Source of the DNA: Cloacimonetes bacterium UBA4175
GTDB taxonomy: Bacteria > Cloacimonadota > Cloacimonadia > Cloacimonadales > Cloacimonadaceae
Direction: 5' to 3'
DNA: 64,000 nucleotides
Assembly: GCA_002379855.1 (NCBI GenBank)
Contig: DFUX01000036.1
Location: 6,296 to 70,295 of the forward strand
Each line of letters begins with the position of its first letter. The stretch's first letter is position 1. Made by a program: the position numbers and the translations under genes. This document shows positions 18,911 to 28,485 of this stretch, piece by piece. The notes below the pieces were generated by a model. That model made no database searches. It was not told the DNA's origin and was given only the letters and a program-made list of their open reading frames with translations.

Positions 18911-20035
18911 TCAGCGCGCGCTGATAGCTCCTGAGGGCAGGGGATAGTTTTCGTGCCTTGGCGCGGTGGATGATTTGTCGTCGTCAGTTCTCCACACACG
19001 TTTCCAGGCTTGAAGATACATTAACTGGCCATCGAAGCGGGGGAATATCTCCGACACGCTGTAGGAAAAGACATTAGCTTTGTGATAGCCATCCCAGATC
19101 ATAGTGGATTGGCGGGTGGAGAGATCCATCCGCATCAAATCCGCCATTCCGTATTTTAGGCGGGAATATATGATGGCATCGCCACCGGGGTCGAAGGTGT
19201 AGGTAAAACAATCAGGAACAATGAAGCTTTCACCAGTTTGGCGGTCATGTACACTCAGAGGAGCGGGATAGCGGGTGAAACTACTACCAAAATAATCAAT
19301 ATCTTCGGTAGGCTCCTTCATGTTATGCGAGGCAAAATAGCGGAAGTTGCTGCTAACCTTGGCGTTGTAATAATGGGAAAAGTCTGAATCGAAAGCGGTG
19401 AAAATCAGGGTTGAATCCTGCTGGGCATCCAGCTTGCACAGAGCCTGAGTCGGAATATAGTAATCAAGGTAACTGCTGAAGTAGTAGTATTCCTGGGTAT
19501 CCTCGGTGAAAATGGCATATCTGGCGGTTACCGGTTCTGGCAGGACGGTCCATTCCTCAGTTTGGATGTCCATCCTGGCTATCTGGCCATTCCGGATGGC
19601 TGTGAGGTAATTTCCATCGCTGGATAGCGCAGGTGCGCTATAATAGCCATTGTCATCCGGGCTTATCCTTCTATAATCCTGCCCATCAAAACCTACCCGG
19701 CAGATTGCAAATTTGGCGGCAAAATAGAGCCTTGAATTTTGCTGGTCTATCGCCAGGTATTGGGTATCCGTAATGGGCATGTCTTCCGGTGAAAGCGTGG
19801 TGACTGAACTGCCAATGCCATGCTTCACCAAGCGCTCGCCAAGGTGGAAGATCAGGTCGTCGGACACATAAAACGCCCTGCCCAGGTTGGCAATTTGCAA
19901 GCTGTTATCCTCTTTGAAACCGCTGCCGTTCGCGTTGATCACGCAAAACACCTTTTCAGGAATCGGTTCATTACAACTGTTTCCAGACAGCAGCATGAAG
20001 GCCGCCAGGATCACGATCGGGTACATCCAGCGCAT
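18911..20035 (-). CDS. Lipoprotein with TolB-like beta-propeller
   Basis: A 374-residue lipoprotein. The open frame extends far upstream, but ATG at 20035 follows GGGGGAAG and begins a lipoprotein signal (MRWMYPIVILAAFMLLSGNSC), so this start is taken. The mature part shows repeated WD40/TolB-like blades: DGQDYRRISPDDNGYYSAPA, then SDGNYLTAIRNGQIARMD, with SSNFRYFASHN later. Such propellers bind protein partners; the ligand here is unknown. It is convergent with the preceding barrel-like gene and divergent from priA (164-base gap). Confidence 0.8.
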   Translation of the reverse strand: MRWMYPIVILAAFMLLSGNSCNEPIPEKVFCVINANGSGFKEDNSLQIANLGRAFYVSDDLIFHLGERLVKHGIGSSVTTLSPEDMPITDTQYLAIDQQNSRLYFAAKFAICRVGFDGQDYRRISPDDNGYYSAPALSSDGNYLTAIRNGQIARMDIQTEEWTVLPEPVTARYAIFTEDTQEYYYFSSYLDYYIPTQALCKLDAQQDSTLIFTAFDSDFSHYYNAKVSSNFRYFASHNMKEPTEDIDYFGSSFTRYPAPLSVHDRQTGESFIVPDCFTYTFDPGGDAIIYSRLKYGMADLMRMDLSTRQSTMIWDGYHKANVFSYSVSEIFPRFDGQLMYLQAWKRVWRTDDDKSSTAPRHENYPLPSGAISAR

Positions 20036-20199
20036 ATCATCTTCCCCCTTTGTGGTTACTAAAGCAACATTTGTATATTTTGCCAGGATGTCAAGCAATA
20101 AATTGCAAAAAGTATCTTTATTTTGTAGCGCAACCTGGCATCCTAACTCCGGACTTTTTTCGATTGACACAATAGTCACCTCCCCGCGAACATGCCCGC

Positions 20200-22569
20200 A
20201 TGAACTACTATGTTGTCCATCTTCCGATATCCTTGCGCCAGGAGTATCATTATCGTTGTGAGCAGTCTCTGGCCGAAGGAACCCGTGTGTTGGTGTCATT
20301 CAACCGCAGGGATATGATCGGAATCTGCGGCAAAGCTTGCAGCAGCCCGCCAGACTTGAAAGTAAGGTTCAAGCCTGTGTTGGAAGTGTTGGATGCCAGG
20401 CCTGTATTGAGTTCGCGGCTGTTGAGGCTGGCGGAATGGATGGCAAGTTATTACCAATGTTCTGTGGGCAGCGCCTGTTTTGCCATGCTGCCCGCCTGGC
20501 TTACTCCGGATATTGATGCGGAGGTTAGATGGCTTGGCTCTGAGATACCGGATGAATATGCCAGGTTGCATGGCTTGCTGTCCGATGGGGAGTTCCACAA
20601 GGTATCGGAATTGAGGAAGGCGCTGAAAGGCGTGCCGGTCTTGCGTTTGGTGGAGACAGGTGAGGAAGCTGGCTATTTGGAACTAAAGCGTAAGCTCAGC
20701 GCCAAAGATAAGCCCAAAATATTGAACTATATCAAGCTGCTGCAGCAGGAACCCGCTTTGGATAATCTTCCCGCCCGGCAGAAGGAAGCTATGCAAATCA
20801 TCCTTGCCAAAGGCGAGGACCTTCCCCTGGCTGAGCTGGCTCAGGATTTCTCCTGGTCGGTGTTCAAAGCCCTTGCCAAAAAAGGCTTAATCTCCATCTA
20901 TCCGCGGAAGATCGAACGATCTTTTTTCCGTTACGACGGTTCCTCTGCCCGCAAGAATATCACCCTTAACGGTGAGCAGACGCAGGCCGTGGATGAGATC
21001 AGCAGCCATCAGGGCGGATTCCACGCGCATCTGTTGTATGGGATCACCGGCAGCGGCAAGACAGAGGTCTATATCTCCATGATCCGTCGCTACCTGCGAG
21101 AGGGCAAGGGAGTGATCTTCCTGATTCCGGAGATAGCCCTGACACCCCAGATGGTGGAGCGCTTTCAAGCTGAGTTCGGTGAGGTGCTGGCAATCAGTCA
21201 CAGCCAGTTGAGCGACCGCCAGCGCTTGTACCAGTGGAGAAAGATTTGCCGGGGAGAGTGCAGGATCGTGATCGGCGCCCGCAGCGCGGTCTTTGCCCCG
21301 ATGCCCAATCTGGGGCTGATAGTGGTCGATGAAGAACATGAACAAAGCTACAAACAGGATAACAATCCTCGTTACAATGGCAGGGATCTGGCTGTGATGC
21401 GGGCTAAGCTGGAGGGCGCGCAGATAATTCTGGGATCCGCCACTCCCTCATTGGAGTCGTGGCACAATCACGCATTGGGAAAATACGCGTTGCACAGGCT
21501 TAACAGCCGGCCTCTGGACTACGCCCTGCCCGAGGTGGGAATCATCGACCTCTGCGACGTGCCTCGTGAGCAGTTACTGTCGGATGAACTGCTGCAGGCA
21601 ATCTCAACCCGTCTGGAAAGAAAGGAACAGGTGATCCTCTTTCAGAACCGGCGCGGTTTTTCATCCTTTATCCAATGTCTCAAATGCGGCGAGCTTGTTA
21701 AATGCGGCAACTGCGAGATCAGCATGTATTACCACCGGGATCAGGAGCAGATGCAATGCCATTATTGCGGACTCACCCTGCCCAGTCCCAGAAAGTGTCC
21801 CCACTGCGGAAGCTTCATTTTTTCCTATGGCGCGCCGGGTACGCAGAAAGTGGAGCAGGTGTTGAGAGTCTATTTCCCCAATGCCAGGATTTTACGCCTG
21901 GATTCCGATTCCGCCCGCAAACCGGACAGCCACAAAAACATGTATAAGCGCATGAAAAACAAAGAGGTCGATATCCTGCTGGGCACCCAGATGATATCCA
22001 AGGGGCTTGATTTTCCCGGCGTGACCCTGGTGGGCATTATCAATGCCGACATCAGCCTCAATGTGCCGGATTTCCGCTCCGCGGAACGCACCTTCCAGCT
22101 TATAACACAGGTGGCGGGACGCTCCGGCAGGGGGGATAAAGCAGGCGAGGTGCTGATTCAAACCTATAATCCGCGCCATTACGCCATCCGGCATGCCAGC
22201 AGACAGGATTTTCCTTCCTTTGCCCAGGAAGAGCTTAGCTATCGACAGCGCATGAATTACCCTCCCTATTACAGACTGGCGAGGATTCTCTATCTCTGTG
22301 CCGATGAAGCGTTGCTAACTGCGGAAATGAGCGCGCTGGCGCAAAGGCTGCAGGGCTTTGAAGACGGATATCCGGATCAGTCGGTGTTCTTGTTGGGTCC
22401 GGCTCCGGCTCCTCTTACCAAAGTGAGAAACAACTATCGGTATCACCTGATCATCAAGCTCAGGAATACCTCGACGATACCAGCTCTGCTGCAAGCCATC
22501 CAGCAGATCTACAAGCTTCCCAGGGCTATCACGGAACAGATTGACGTCGATCCTCTCAGTTTAATGTGA
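20200..22569 (+). CDS. priA: Primosomal protein N', replication restart helicase
   Basis: PriA binds stalled forks and reloads the replicative helicase. The 789 residues contain an N-terminal DNA-binding domain (YYVVHLPISLRQEYHYRCEQ), Walker A GSGKT (284-288), DEEH at 377-380, helicase motifs, and a zinc-binding insertion with paired CxxC motifs (CLKCGELVKCGNC, CHYCG, CPHCG). The C-terminal motifs QVAGRSGRGDKAGEV are typical. No strong ribosome-binding site precedes the ATG. It is divergent from the lipoprotein gene. Confidence 0.96.
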   Translation: MNYYVVHLPISLRQEYHYRCEQSLAEGTRVLVSFNRRDMIGICGKACSSPPDLKVRFKPVLEVLDARPVLSSRLLRLAEWMASYYQCSVGSACFAMLPAWLTPDIDAEVRWLGSEIPDEYARLHGLLSDGEFHKVSELRKALKGVPVLRLVETGEEAGYLELKRKLSAKDKPKILNYIKLLQQEPALDNLPARQKEAMQIILAKGEDLPLAELAQDFSWSVFKALAKKGLISIYPRKIERSFFRYDGSSARKNITLNGEQTQAVDEISSHQGGFHAHLLYGITGSGKTEVYISMIRRYLREGKGVIFLIPEIALTPQMVERFQAEFGEVLAISHSQLSDRQRLYQWRKICRGECRIVIGARSAVFAPMPNLGLIVVDEEHEQSYKQDNNPRYNGRDLAVMRAKLEGAQIILGSATPSLESWHNHALGKYALHRLNSRPLDYALPEVGIIDLCDVPREQLLSDELLQAISTRLERKEQVILFQNRRGFSSFIQCLKCGELVKCGNCEISMYYHRDQEQMQCHYCGLTLPSPRKCPHCGSFIFSYGAPGTQKVEQVLRVYFPNARILRLDSDSARKPDSHKNMYKRMKNKEVDILLGTQMISKGLDFPGVTLVGIINADISLNVPDFRSAERTFQLITQVAGRSGRGDKAGEVLIQTYNPRHYAIRHASRQDFPSFAQEELSYRQRMNYPPYYRLARILYLCADEALLTAEMSALAQRLQGFEDGYPDQSVFLLGPAPAPLTKVRNNYRYHLIIKLRNTSTIPALLQAIQQIYKLPRAITEQIDVDPLSLM

Positions 22570-22645
22570 GGTTAGCGGGAGAACATCTTTTCTCTTGCCA
22601 AAAAACTCTGTCTGGAAATAAGCGTTTGAATATAAGGAGTTTCCC

Positions 22646-22981
22646 ATGAGCGAAAAAGAACTTAAAAACTGCAACTGCGGCACTCACAAAGACGGACACG
22701 ACTGTGATTGCGGCGATGATTGCGAATGCGACACCATTACCCTGGATATGGAAGACGGTACCCAGAAAGACTTTCTGGTGCTGGATACCCTGGAGCATGA
22801 AGGCAAGAATTACATCGCTTTGGCTGATGTCGAAACGATGGAATATGACATACTGAACATGACCTTGGTAGGTGAAACGGTGGAACTGAACGTTATTGAG
22901 GACGACGCGGAGTTTGAAGCTGTGGCGGCCAAGTTTGACGAATTGTTCAATCTGGATGACGAGGAAGAGGAAGAAGAGTAA
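22646..22981 (+). CDS. DUF1292 family protein with Cys-rich N-terminus
   Basis: A 111-residue protein starting 76 bases after priA behind AAGGAG. Residues about 30-95 match the DUF1292 pattern (ITLDMEDGTQKDFLVLDTL, HEGKNYIALAD), common in Firmicutes and of unknown function. The first 28 residues carry six cysteines (9, 11, 20, 22, 26, 28) and two histidines, which suggests a metal site or disordered metal-binding tail. The C-terminus is strongly acidic (DDEEEEEE). It may be cotranscribed with hutI, 27 bases downstream. Confidence 0.8.
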   Translation: MSEKELKNCNCGTHKDGHDCDCGDDCECDTITLDMEDGTQKDFLVLDTLEHEGKNYIALADVETMEYDILNMTLVGETVELNVIEDDAEFEAVAAKFDELFNLDDEEEEEE

Positions 22982-23008
22982 TACCTCAACTTGGGAGTAC
23001 AAGCAAAC

Positions 23009-24265
23009 ATGCAAGCAGACCTGATAGTCCGCGACTGTCGGCAGATTCTTACTTTTAGAGCCCAAAACGCCGCAGGCGAACCAGCCGGGATGGATGATCC
23101 CGGAGTTGTCTCCGGCGGCGCGATCGCGATCAGCGACGGCAAAATCCTGGCTGTCGGAACCGAGGCGGATATCCTGGCAAGTTACACCGCTTCCGAGCAT
23201 ATCTCTGCTGCGGGAGGCATCGTGTTGCCCGGATTCGTGGATTGCCACAGCCATCCTGTGTTTGTGCACACCCGGGAAGATGAGTTTGCCATGCGCCTGC
23301 AGGGCAAGACCTATGTGGATATAGCTCTGGCTGGAGGCGGGATTCGCAGCACGATCAGCAGCACCAGGGAAGCCGATGAGGAGCTGCTGTTTGAGCTTGC
23401 CGCCAGGCGCATACGCAAAATGATTTCCTTGGGAACCACCACACTGGAGGCCAAAAGCGGGTATGGTCTGGATACAGCCAGCGAACTCAAGCAGCTCCGG
23501 GTGATAGACCGCCTTGCCAAAGAACTGCCCATCCACATCGTTCCAACTTTCATGGGAGCGCATGAGTTTCCTGCTGAGTATAAAGATAACCATTCCGCCT
23601 TTATTGACATCCTGACGGATGAGATGATCCCCGCGGTCGCCGAGCAGGGCATTGCAGAGTTTTGCGATATCTTCACCGAAGCCCATGTATATAACCTGGA
23701 AGAATCCCGGATAGTGCTGGATTGCGCCAAGAAACACGGAATGAAGCTAAAGATGCACGCCGATGAGATCGAGCCCATGGGCGGGGCGGAACTTGCAGCG
23801 GAGATGGGTTGCGTATCTGCCGATCATCTGGGTACCACATCCGAACAAGGCATCGAGGCTTTGGCCAAGGCAGGAGTCGTCCCGGTGCTGTTGCCTGCCA
23901 CTCTTTTTTCCTTGCGCAGCAAGACCTATGCCCGGGGCAAAGATATGATCCAGCGCGGGCTTCCCGTTGCCATCGCCACGGACTACAATCCCGGCAGTTG
24001 CAACTGCGATTCCCTGCCCCTCACCATCAGCCTGGCCTGTCTGCAGATGGGGTTTACCCCTGCTGAAGCTCTCACGGCCGCCACGCGTAACGCGGCCAGG
24101 GCGGTCTGCCGTGAAGCTCAGGTCGGTTCCCTGGAGCCAGGCAAGAGCGCGGATTTCACCATTTGGGACATACCATCCCATAACTTTATCCCCTATCATC
24201 TGGGCAGTTCGCACATCACAAGCGTTTACTGCAAGGGTGTTTGCGTACACAGGGCGGCGGAGTGA
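23009..24265 (+). CDS. hutI: Imidazolonepropionase (histidine degradation)
   Basis: HutI hydrolyses 4-imidazolone-5-propionate to N-formimino-L-glutamate, the third step of histidine breakdown. The protein has 418 residues, the normal size, with the amidohydrolase metal site (GFVDCHSHPVFVHTRE), the substrate-binding stretch GGGIRSTISSTRE and a second metal ligand region (MHADEIEPMGGAELA, SADHLG). The frame is open from a TTG at 22991; the ATG at 23009 is preferred. HutH lies 16 kb away at 40 kb, and no urocanase is present in the window. Its stop overlaps the next gene's GTG. Confidence 0.95.
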   Translation: MQADLIVRDCRQILTFRAQNAAGEPAGMDDPGVVSGGAIAISDGKILAVGTEADILASYTASEHISAAGGIVLPGFVDCHSHPVFVHTREDEFAMRLQGKTYVDIALAGGGIRSTISSTREADEELLFELAARRIRKMISLGTTTLEAKSGYGLDTASELKQLRVIDRLAKELPIHIVPTFMGAHEFPAEYKDNHSAFIDILTDEMIPAVAEQGIAEFCDIFTEAHVYNLEESRIVLDCAKKHGMKLKMHADEIEPMGGAELAAEMGCVSADHLGTTSEQGIEALAKAGVVPVLLPATLFSLRSKTYARGKDMIQRGLPVAIATDYNPGSCNCDSLPLTISLACLQMGFTPAEALTAATRNAARAVCREAQVGSLEPGKSADFTIWDIPSHNFIPYHLGSSHITSVYCKGVCVHRAAE

Positions 24266-26307
24266 ATGTTAAGCCGGGAGAGCAGGCTTACGTTATTCTC
24301 AAAACCCTGCACAAATCCCGCTATTATTGTGTTTACCAGGCCAAGGACTACTTCAGCGGAGAGCTGGTCACCCTGAAAGGGCTGGATCAGCGGTTTCGCT
24401 CAGATTCCACCCTCTGCAACTCTCTCAAGGCAGAAGCGGAAATAGCCGCCAGGCTTAAGCACCCCCACATCCGCCAGATAAAAGGCACCTTCGAGGAAGG
24501 TGGAAACCTCTATATAGTGGGCGATTACGTGGATGGCTATACCCTGAACGGCTTACTTGCCGACCCAGCGGTTTCCATCAGTCCATCCGATGCAATAAAA
24601 TGGCTGCTGCAACTGCTCAATGCGCTGGAATATGCGCACTCCCAGGGGATATGGCACTTATATCTCAACCCTGAAAATATAGTTATTGATGCGTCTGGAG
24701 ACCTCTTTATTCTGGGATTTGGCAAAAGCGGCGAGGAATGGCAATTTGCCGAACCCGCGGAGAATGAGTATCATCCCGTCCTTTTCCTCTCGCCCGAGAC
24801 CTATCTGGGAGAAAAGGGAGACGCTCGCTCGGATATCTATTCGGTCGGTGTTTTGGCTTATCTGATGCTGTGCGGACAGCTTCCCTGGTATCTTGATCTG
24901 CGCCAGAGTTCCGCCACTCAGAAACAGAATTCCCTGCAACGTCCGGTGCTTGATCCCGAGCTGACTGGCAAACGCTTGCCCCGCTGGCTGTTCACCATCC
25001 TCAACCGCTGTCTGATGTTGGACTCCAACCTGCGTTTCCAAAGTGTGTCCCGCCTGATCACTGCTCTGCAGGAGCAGCAGGAATTGCCCTATCAGTCCTG
25101 TTTGCAGCGCAGCGGCGCCCCCACCCGGGATCAGATGCCGGCTGCCGAACCCGCTCCTCTGCATATAGTTAAGGAACCAGAAACGCCTATCCCCGCTCCA
25201 GTTGTCAGCGTTCCAGAGGAACCTGTTACAGCGACACCGACTCAGGTAGAGGAACAGGCTGCCACCATCCAAACCCCCGCTCCGCCTTCTCCAGAGCCTG
25301 TGGCCGACGGCAAGCCGGAATCCTGGCGCATACCCGATCCTCCGCCGGACAGCCTTCAAACGCCTCCCAAGCCGGAACCGGTCTATCATTACCAGCCCCA
25401 GGCTGCGCCGAAGAAAGACAACCTCCCATATATCCGTCATCTTTTCAAAATCTTCGGCTACATCTCCCTGGGCATATTGCTGTTCATCCTGCTTAAATAC
25501 TGCGTCTTTGCCCGCAGGCCCAGGTTCGAGAACGTGGGGGACAAGGATGAGCCGGAAGAAGTGGTCAGAGATGTTAATCCGGTTAACGTGCCTCTGCGGA
25601 TGGTGTCAATCCCTGCGGACAGCGTCACGATCGGCGACGTGGGGTCTTTCGCGGAGGACGACGAGTTTCCACCTCACACGGTCTGGATACCGGCTTTTCG
25701 GATCACTCCCCACGAGATAACGCGCGAGCAATGGGCGATGGTAAACACCAGCTATCCCTATCAGGATGGGGATAAGTATCTGCCGATCACCGGGATATCG
25801 TTCTTTGAAGTGCTGGATTACTGCAACGCCAAGAGCGAACAGGATGGCCTGGAACCCTGCTATGAATTCTCATCCAACAGCGTAAGCTGCAATTTCTCGG
25901 CCTCCGGCTACCGCCTGCCCACGGAAGCGGAGTGGGAGTATGCCGCCAAAGCCAGCTCCAAAGGAGAGTTTTTCCTCTTTGCCGGTTCCAATACTCCCGA
26001 TGCCGTAGGCTGGTATAATGGCAACAGCGATGGCGATGTCCATCCGGTGGGGCAGAAGCCGGCCAATAAATGGGGTCTGAGCGATATGAGCGGAAACGTA
26101 TATGAATGGTGCTGGGACTGGTATGCCCGCTACAGTTGGAAGCAAAGCACCTTTTTCGGCGGCCCGGACAGCGGGACGGACAGGGTCATCCGCGGAGGAT
26201 CCTGGTACCATCCCTCCTCAGAGATGCGCGTGACCAACCGGGCTTTTGCCAAACCCCACAGCAACGCCAGGTATCTGGGCTTCCGTCTGGTGCGGACGGG
26301 CAAATAA
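24262..26307 (+). CDS. Pseudokinase-transmembrane-FGE-sulfatase fusion
   Basis: A 681-residue protein starting with GTG that overlaps the hutI stop (GTGA); no in-frame ATG is near. Residues 5-280 fold as a Ser/Thr protein kinase: the Lys is kept (VTLK, K39), but the HRD motif is HLY (132-134), the DFG motif is GFG (152-154) and the Gly-rich loop is absent, so catalysis is unlikely. A Pro-rich linker and one transmembrane helix (about 393-415, GYISLGILLFILL) follow. Residues about 445-681 are an FGE-sulfatase/C-type-lectin domain (YRLPTEAEWEYAAKA, SDMSGNVYEWCWDWY, GGSWYHPS). The predicted topology is kinase inside, FGE-like domain outside. Function is unknown. Confidence 0.88.
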   Translation: MNVKPGEQAYVILKTLHKSRYYCVYQAKDYFSGELVTLKGLDQRFRSDSTLCNSLKAEAEIAARLKHPHIRQIKGTFEEGGNLYIVGDYVDGYTLNGLLADPAVSISPSDAIKWLLQLLNALEYAHSQGIWHLYLNPENIVIDASGDLFILGFGKSGEEWQFAEPAENEYHPVLFLSPETYLGEKGDARSDIYSVGVLAYLMLCGQLPWYLDLRQSSATQKQNSLQRPVLDPELTGKRLPRWLFTILNRCLMLDSNLRFQSVSRLITALQEQQELPYQSCLQRSGAPTRDQMPAAEPAPLHIVKEPETPIPAPVVSVPEEPVTATPTQVEEQAATIQTPAPPSPEPVADGKPESWRIPDPPPDSLQTPPKPEPVYHYQPQAAPKKDNLPYIRHLFKIFGYISLGILLFILLKYCVFARRPRFENVGDKDEPEEVVRDVNPVNVPLRMVSIPADSVTIGDVGSFAEDDEFPPHTVWIPAFRITPHEITREQWAMVNTSYPYQDGDKYLPITGISFFEVLDYCNAKSEQDGLEPCYEFSSNSVSCNFSASGYRLPTEAEWEYAAKASSKGEFFLFAGSNTPDAVGWYNGNSDGDVHPVGQKPANKWGLSDMSGNVYEWCWDWYARYSWKQSTFFGGPDSGTDRVIRGGSWYHPSSEMRVTNRAFAKPHSNARYLGFRLVRTGK

Positions 26308-26375
26308 AACCTTTGTTAGACATATTGTGTGTCCATCTGCCCAGCCTGCCAGCTTTTGAGAAAGCAACTGGTATT

Positions 26376-26391
26376 TGGCACGTTAATTGCT
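26376..26391 (+). promoter_or_regulatory. Canonical sigma-54 (RpoN) promoter
   Basis: TGGCACG-TTAA-TTGCT matches the consensus TGGCACG-N4-TTGCA/T, with the GG and GC pairs separated by the required ten bases. It lies about 95 bases before the start of the secreted protein at 26485, leaving room for a leader. I did not see an enhancer-binding regulator in the window. Confidence 0.65.
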
Positions 26392-26484
26392 TGAATATTA
26401 TTGGATAACGCGTTGTTTCCCGTTCCATTACGAGCACGAGATTTGGACACCCTTGGCTGATGAGAACACCGATGGAGGTTCACC

Positions 26485-28326
26485 ATGAAGAGAACTGCCT
26501 TGTTATGCCTTGTCTGGCTTGCCATAGTCGCCGTACATGCAGGCATTGATAGCTACTATGATTTTTCCTGGAGCCTTGCCCCGTATGAATCTGTAAACGG
26601 CACCGTTATCCAGGCCCTCAGCGCTGACGATGAGATATCGGCGCCCATCGACCTGGGTTTCGCTTTCCCCTATGGAGAATATGCCTACAACCACGTGAGG
26701 ATCAGCACCAACGGCTGGATTGGCCTTGGCTCGAGCCATAACTCCAGCTATCATGGCAACGACCTTTCCCTCTTCACTCCCAATCCGATCATCGCGCCGC
26801 TTTGGGACGACCTGAGCATGGATTATGGTTTGGTTGAATATCTGCTTATGGGCAACGCTCCGGACAGGATTTTTACAGTGCAATATACAGCGGCGAAATG
26901 GAACTATGCCGCCAATAACCTCTATGATTTTCAAGTCCGCCTGCATGAAAATGGCAGCATCTACCTGATCTATGGCAGTTGTGTTGGTGAACCCCAAAGC
27001 GCCAGCGCGTCGGTTGGCATCAACATGCTGCCGGGAGGATCAGACTGGTTCTACAGCGTGACCCCCGGCACTCCACACACCGCCTCCACCACCGTTTCGT
27101 TCAACGGGGTTAATGACCCCATACCGGCTGGCACCCGCTTCCATTTTACTCCGGTGCAAACCTATGCGAACGACCTTGCCTGCCTGAGCCTCAGCGGCAT
27201 GATCCATCCCACTGTTGGAACTGTAACCCCTTACACGGCCTTGGTTTCCAATCCCGGTTCCCTCAGCCAGGACGAGTTTGTGGTGAAACTCTATGACAGC
27301 CAGATGAACGAACTGGACTCCGTAACGCAGGGGCCTTTGCCCAGCGGTGGGGAAGTATCGGTGCAACTGATTTGGGCGCCGGAGCAAAGCGGACCTGAAA
27401 CCCTCTACGCGAAGGTGGTTCTGGAGGGTGACGAGCATCCTGCCAACGACCAGTGCCCGGGGTTGGCGGTTAACGCTCAAGTGGCTGGAATGCAATATGT
27501 AACCATCGGGAATGGCAATGAGCAGGAACGCTATCCTATGGACTTCTACTTCAAAAACTCCCTCTATGAGTGCATCTATACAGCCGCAGAACTGGGGGTC
27601 GATGACGCCTATATCTACTCCATCGGGTTTTTCAATAACTTTGTGGACACCATCAACGGCGCGACCCGGATCTGGTTGGGAAACACCGGACTTTCTTCCT
27701 TGAGTGCGGACTGGATCCCTTCCACAGAACTCACACCGGTCTTCGATGGAATTCTGGTCTATCCGGAAGGGCAAAACACCGTCACCATCGAGCTTTCCAC
27801 ACCTTTCCGTTATACAGGCGGAAACCTCGTGATGCTGGTGCAGCGGCCCATGGATAGCACCTGTTATCATTCCGGAAACAGGTTTTACTGCCAGCAGGGA
27901 ACCCTGCTTAGAGCCAGATACGCGCGCAGTGACGTAACCAGCTATGATCCTGCCAATCCACCCGCGGGCTCCGCAATAGCTTTGTTTCCCAAAACCAGTT
28001 TTGCTTATGTGCCTTACACCTCTGCCGAAGATCCTGCCGCGCCGGAGTTTATTGCCAGCTTGCAGGGCAACTCTCCCAACCCCTTCAAACTCAACACGGA
28101 AATCCGCTTCACCCTGGGCAAGGCTTCCCCGGTAAGGCTTTCTGTTTACAACCTGAAGGGGCAACTGGTGCGCAGCCTGCTCCAGGCAGAAAAAAACACT
28201 GGTCAACATCATACAGTTTGGGATGGACGGGACGACCGGGGAAAACCGGTGGCCAGCGGCGTCTATCTCTATCGCCTGCAGGCAAATGGGTTTGACGGCA
28301 GCGGGAAGATGCTTCTGATAAGATAG
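26485..28326 (+). CDS. Secreted protein with FlgD-like C-terminal sorting domain
   Basis: A 613-residue exported protein with signal peptide (MKRTALLCLVWLAIVAVHAG). The first 200 residues resemble an adhesin-like beta sandwich (DLGFAFPYGEYAYNHVRIS, IIAPLWDDLSM), then an Ig-like region follows. The last 80 residues form a FlgD Ig-like/T9SS type-A-like domain (SPNPFKLNTEIRFTLGK, VYNLKGQLVRSLL, WDGRDDRGKPVASGVYLYRL), which in the Bacteroidetes group directs export and surface anchoring. The actual secretion route here is inferred. It stands alone with a sigma-54 site upstream, and a repeat copy lies after it. Ribosome-binding site GGAGG precedes the ATG. Confidence 0.85.
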   Translation: MKRTALLCLVWLAIVAVHAGIDSYYDFSWSLAPYESVNGTVIQALSADDEISAPIDLGFAFPYGEYAYNHVRISTNGWIGLGSSHNSSYHGNDLSLFTPNPIIAPLWDDLSMDYGLVEYLLMGNAPDRIFTVQYTAAKWNYAANNLYDFQVRLHENGSIYLIYGSCVGEPQSASASVGINMLPGGSDWFYSVTPGTPHTASTTVSFNGVNDPIPAGTRFHFTPVQTYANDLACLSLSGMIHPTVGTVTPYTALVSNPGSLSQDEFVVKLYDSQMNELDSVTQGPLPSGGEVSVQLIWAPEQSGPETLYAKVVLEGDEHPANDQCPGLAVNAQVAGMQYVTIGNGNEQERYPMDFYFKNSLYECIYTAAELGVDDAYIYSIGFFNNFVDTINGATRIWLGNTGLSSLSADWIPSTELTPVFDGILVYPEGQNTVTIELSTPFRYTGGNLVMLVQRPMDSTCYHSGNRFYCQQGTLLRARYARSDVTSYDPANPPAGSAIALFPKTSFAYVPYTSAEDPAAPEFIASLQGNSPNPFKLNTEIRFTLGKASPVRLSVYNLKGQLVRSLLQAEKNTGQHHTVWDGRDDRGKPVASGVYLYRLQANGFDGSGKMLLIR

Positions 28327-28393
28327 CGGTCTATGCCCTTGCGGCCGTGAGGCAGCCACTTGGCCCTCATTTGAAACCTGGGGTTTTGCAGGG

Positions 28394-28485
28394 GTCATCC
28401 TTAGGTCTTCCGTATAATTTATAAGGTTGACCTAAGGATGATAGGTCAACCGCCAGCGGGACAAGGAGATATGCAAATGGGGGCG
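28394..28485 (+). repeat. Dispersed palindromic repeat, copy 2
   Basis: The core at 28396-28440 is a nearly full palindrome (CATCCTTAGGTC ... GACCTAAGGATG) with a TATAATTTATA loop. It is followed by ACCGCCAGCGGG and ATGCAAATGGGGG, the start of the common tail. The GTGGAAAGGTG end is missing, so this copy is truncated on its right side. Confidence 0.8.
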
